From contig JACSYO010002005.1 of assembly GCA_016806645.1 (NCBI GenBank), positions 1,153,501-1,217,500 of the forward strand: 64,000 nt of DNA. The letters are read 5' to 3'. Of the stretch, positions 60,071 through 64,000 are shown one piece after another. This stretch comes from Ophiodon elongatus (lineage: Eukaryota; Chordata; Actinopteri; Perciformes; Hexagrammidae). The position numbers were made by a program, and so were the translations under genes. Under the pieces are notes generated by a model. The model saw nothing but the letters and a program-made list of their open reading frames with translations, was not told the origin of the DNA and did no database searches. Each line of letters opens with the position of its first letter. Position 1 is the first letter of the stretch.

Positions 60071-61397
60071 GGAAAGAAAGTCTTGATTTTCATTATGTCT
60101 TTTTGCATGTTGGCTTTCTGGGCCAAATGAAGAATGTCATTGTGTGAAATGTAAGTAAAAGTCAAAATTATTATATGTCAAATCTGGATTTGCGTTTTCA
60201 GATCAAAAGAAATCTCTTGCCCACATTTGTCAGCGGTGCTGTGTTTCAAGTCTCTCCAGATAGAATATAGAAAGACAGAGATACAGCCCACAAGTGGATG
60301 AACTCGCTGGTGAATGCACTGCCACAGTGGAGATGTTAACAGGACAAGTGGTCTGAATGCAGGTTTAACGTTAGATCAATGTTTAAAGGCAGAGAAAAGG
60401 GCTTTTAAGACCTCAGGTCCAATCTGAAGTACCCTCCACTACACTGGGCGATGGGGAGACAAGTGAGGACCAGAACCAACTACTGCACTGAATGATGAAA
60501 GAGTTGACGATATGACAGAAAATAAATATATGAGCATGTTACCGTCTTGTGTGAAAAGCATCTCACTCAGGGCACCGTGACATATCACAGAGACATTTTT
60601 ACCCGGGCAACACCTTAATGAAGCCCTCCCTCCATCACACACGGGAGCTAATAATAAGCGTGGGATGACAAGGGGCAAAAAAAATAAAACAAATGGAGAA
60701 AAGAGGTGTGACGATAAAGCTGCTTATTCTGTTTTGTTGGCAGCGGTGCTAATTCTTCCCGAAAGAAAAGCCTGTGGGAGGAACTGTCTTCACATTTAAG
60801 ACTCTGATAGATACAGAGCCACGACAAAGGCGTAAAGCAGATAAAAGTCACTACCGTTTGAATAGAAATCACCTGGGAATTACAGAAATATAAGAAATGA
60901 AAGGTAAATTGGTCTGACTGCACAGTAAATCTCTGTTCATACTGCAGCTATACTGAGGCAGCATCCACCGGGTCTAAAAGGTGAAGCAAATGAGTAGGTG
61001 CCTTAAACCTGCATTCTTTCTAATGGCCATCTGGGGGCGACTCCTCTGGTCTGATTGGATAGAAGTCTGTTGTGAAAACGTACCTACTTGTCACTTGATT
61101 TATTACATCAGTAAACATTTTAAACATGAGTTTATGGTCTCAATCTCTAGTTTCAAGTCTTCTTCAATACAACACCATGTTCATTTAGTAAATTATCGTC
61201 CCATTTAGAGTCAAACAGACCATAAAGCAGGGTATGCTTTAGGGCGGGGCTACCTTGTGATTGACAGGTCGCTACCAAGGTGTTGTCCGGTCTAGGAGTT
61301 GTGTGTGTTTCCCTCTTACAACTTTAATCCTTTCACAGTGTGTTTTCTGTTCATGAAAATTAATTGTAACATTTTGGTCGCTTAAAATTTCATATTC

Positions 61398-61525
61398 AGC
61401 GTTCAGTTGTACATAGCTCCACCCTCATGTCCCTTCTGGTTGCAAAAAAACAAGATGGCGACCATCAAAATGCCAAACTCAAAGCTTCAGGACAACAGTC
61501 ACGGTGACTACGTCAACTTCTCATA
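61398..61525 (+). repeat. Dispersed repeat copy (same family as 19025-19145)
   Basis: CAGCGTTCAGTTGTACATAG, CTTCTGGTTGCAAAAAAAC, AAGATGGCGACC, AAACTCAAAGCTTCA and CGGTGACTACGTC align with 19025-19145. Clear mismatches show that both are old copies. Confidence 0.65.
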
Positions 61526-61964
61526 TATAGTCTATGAGCTATACTGAAGTTTCTGTTGTCGTTGACTCACTAGACACTGTCCTGTTGCAGTGCAATATGT
61601 CTGGTACTTTCCTGTAATTGTTTGTACGCGCTCCATAACAACACTGCACCAGTTCCCTCTACCCAGAATGCTTCTTGGCAGGGAGAAAATAGAGGCCACT
61701 CTATACTCTGCTGAAACCACCACTAATGAAATTATTGTATATGGCGAGCTCCTCTGCATGCTGCAGTGCAGATAAATAGACTCATTTTGTAAAACACCCA
61801 TGGTCTGCACGTTAATCCTGCAGCTGCACGATCCACTGTCTAGTTTTTAAGGAGGAGAGCACTGAAGAAATGGAGCCACGTTGAGGTCGGCCATTGGTAG
61901 TGACACAATGTCTGATACACAAGAAAGCAACTTTTCAATCTGTTTCATTTTCCATCTGGTGCTT

Positions 61965-62200
61965 AAAGAAATAGATAGACATTATGGGAAGTGGGATATT
62001 GAAGACATCACTCTCATATTTGTGTGTGCCGTAAATATAAAGCTACAGCCAGCAGCCAGTTAGCTTAGCTTAGCATAAAGACTGGAAACAGTTGGAATCT
62101 GCTAGCCTGGCTCTTTCCAAAGGTAACAAAAATCTGCTTACCAGCACTTCTAAAGCTCAAGTTGACATGTTGTATCATTTCTGTCTGTACAAAAACATTC
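61965..62200 (+). repeat. Dispersed TTAGCTTAGC-type repeat, best copy in the window
   Basis: GAAATAGATAGACATTATGGG, CAGCCAGCAGCCAGTTAGC, TTAGCTTAGCATAAAGACTG, GGAAACAG, GCTAGCCTGGCTCTTTCC and ACCAGCACTTCTAAAGC follow in order. This is the longest uninterrupted copy of the family here and lies in ube2ql1 intron 1. Confidence 0.7.
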
Positions 62201-63888
62201 ATTGCTGTCAACATCGCAAACTAAATTTCAAGTCAGCACCTTTATTAGGGTCTTGGTAGAAATCTCAGACATAGATATCTGAAAACCTGAATAACTAAAA
62301 CCAAACTATTTGCATGGCTAGTGGAACACGATGTGTGAGAAAATGTCTGTTTCTTTTGTAAATTGGGTGGGCTAACTCTTAGTCCTCTATCTTATAAGTC
62401 AAAAGTAAAATCGCGGACTTTACATTTGCGTCAGTGTTAGTTAAGCTAGTTTTCTCTCTAGTGTTAAACTTTGACACAAGTAAAGTGAATCGGCGTTTTT
62501 TTTCTCAATACTGCCAATTAATGCTAGAAAAAAATCTATAAATACACTGATTTGTACTAATCCCTGATTCCTAGTCACATAACAATGCTGCTTGCTTAAG
62601 ACAATAAGATTAGCAAACTGCAAATCCGTGGTTTAAGGACATATAATTGGTGTCCCTGTAAAACACAGTCTTCCTCTTAAATCCAAAAGGCAACGGCTCA
62701 GTTTTTTTTTTTTAACAACTTTTGTCTCAACACCAAGAAGAAAAGACCACAAATACAAGATTTAGATGAGGACTAGAGAGATTAAACAAGATAAGTGTAT
62801 CTGCATAATCTTTAACATTAGCCTAGGGAAAGCATTAGTGTTGTATTTGAAAAAAAAGAAATAAAAAGCTGTCAGTTCCTTTAACAAGCCGTGGATTTTA
62901 GGACGCCAATTTGGAGCTGCATGCTTCTCCATGCGATGAGGCACATCAAACACAGTCCAGCGTTAATTCTCCGCTCCCGTGACATCTGACGGATGATCGG
63001 TACGTCCTATTGCGTACTTGCTCGGCTATTTTGGGTCAAAAGTGATGCCGGGGATAAAAGGAGATGAGGTGATAACGTTGAATGATCTGGAGATTAGGGT
63101 TACAGTTTCCATTCCTGTAGCAACACTGGCCTCGTTTCACTGCGAGGGCTTAGCGATACTCTCTCTCTCTCAATTTGTCCCGCTGTCTCTCTCAAACAGA
63201 CACACATATTGAAGAGCACTGCCCTATCTTTTCCACTCGTGTTTGAATCAATATTGAAATCAACCCCCCTGCTATAAACGTCCACCGTGACGAGTCATTT
63301 GACGCGTGAAACACTTCAAATTAAGGGGAAATTAAAACAAGCCGGCACAGGGCCGACCGCACCGCCAGCGTGAAGGCGATGGCTTGACCGAGGAAGTTAA
63401 ATCAAAAACAAAAACAACTTTAAAAACAAGAAAACTTCCCCTTCGACGCGTGACGCAACGAGTGACTCATTCAGATAGATACACGCAGTGTTCCTCGGGG
63501 ACTTGCTTTGATCCACACAGCCATTAAAATGGAAAAACAAATCATCTGGTTGTCACCTAAGCGGCGCTGTCTGAAACCTGCTCTGCCTCTCTGCAGCCAG
63601 AGGCCTGTAATACAGATTACCCAGGCTGACAGACACAGATAATGCACCGGTTGGCTACTGTCACAGAGCATTGGTGAAAAGCCTGGATATGTTGTTCTCC
63701 TAATATCTTTTATATATAATAACACTACGGCCATTGTTAAAGAGGTGCGATCACCATGGTGACAGATGGCAGGGAGGACTGTGCCCTCATCTTGTTGAGA
63801 GCATCATGTGCATGTTTTTTTTTTTTTTACCAGTTTATTACCTATGAGGTGAACATTTGTGTGTGTGGACACATTAGATCTATTTGTC

Positions 63889-63921
63889 TGTGTGTGTGGG
63901 TGTGTGTGTGTGTGTGTGTGA
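63889..63921. repeat. (TG)n microsatellite
   Basis: About 33 bp of TG near the right edge, in ube2ql1 intron 1. Confidence 0.95.
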
Positions 63922-64000
63922 CAGAGAGACAGATTATGACAAGAGAACAGAAGAAGAGAGTGTGTGGATGTGGATGAGAAAATATGCGCGCGGATGTGTG

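Larger units (their letters stand above)
58310..64000 (-). other. ube2ql1 intron 1 (partial)
   Basis: Sequence upstream of the terminal ube2ql1 exon with no sign of the first coding exon. It contains a LINE tail, a truncated non-autonomous element, two TTAGCTTAGC-type repeats, a GATTAATC-family repeat and a copy of the 19-kb repeat family. Repeat density is higher here than in the interval to the left. Confidence 0.7.

Noticed and set aside
58310..64000. Search for the first ube2ql1 coding exon
   Set aside because: No minus-strand frame resembling the UBC core was seen; it is presumed to lie right of the window.

Overview
The window is vertebrate nuclear DNA, most likely from a percomorph (perch-like) teleost fish. 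The evidence is split genes with GT-AG introns, dense CA/GT, GA and AT microsatellites, decayed L2-like LINE copies, tRNA-derived SINE fragments, and several short dispersed repeats that I recognise as common in percomorph genomes. No prokaryotic operons, CRISPR arrays, rRNA genes or functional tRNA genes were seen.

Layout from left to right. (1) 1-16121, minus strand: tent4a (papd7), a non-canonical poly(A) polymerase. Thirteen coding exons are visible; the last one runs off the left edge. (2) 20774-26625, minus strand: srd5a1, steroid 5-alpha-reductase 1, complete in five coding exons and 266 residues. (3) 27407-37533, plus strand: nsun2, the tRNA/mRNA cytosine-5 methyltransferase, complete in 19 coding exons and 760 residues. 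It is head-to-head with srd5a1 across 781 bp that carry two CCAAT boxes and a palindromic CRE. (4) 38-58 kb: a gene-poor, microsatellite-rich interval. It holds one candidate unidentified 3'-terminal exon on the minus strand near 48.3 kb. (5) 58178-58309, minus strand: the terminal coding exon of ube2ql1. Its first exon lies beyond the right edge, so 58310-64000 is ube2ql1 intron.

The order tent4a - srd5a1 - nsun2 - ube2ql1 is, as I recall it, that of human 5p15.31, which supports orthology. The genes do not form a pathway. Tent4a (RNA tailing) and nsun2 (RNA m5C) are both RNA-modifying enzymes, srd5a1 is an ER steroid reductase, and ube2ql1 is an E2-like ubiquitin-conjugating protein.

Exon boundaries were worked out by hand from GT/AG sites, reading-phase continuity and remembered human proteins. 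Every junction given keeps phase, and the summed lengths are multiples of three for the two complete genes. I did not find a convincing new biological system. The items most worth checking are the possible unannotated terminal exon at 48.3 kb, the repeated placement of CA/GU repeats directly at 5' splice sites, the (AAC)7 leader of nsun2 with a possible N-terminal extension, and an unexplained 275-codon ORF in tent4a intron 1.
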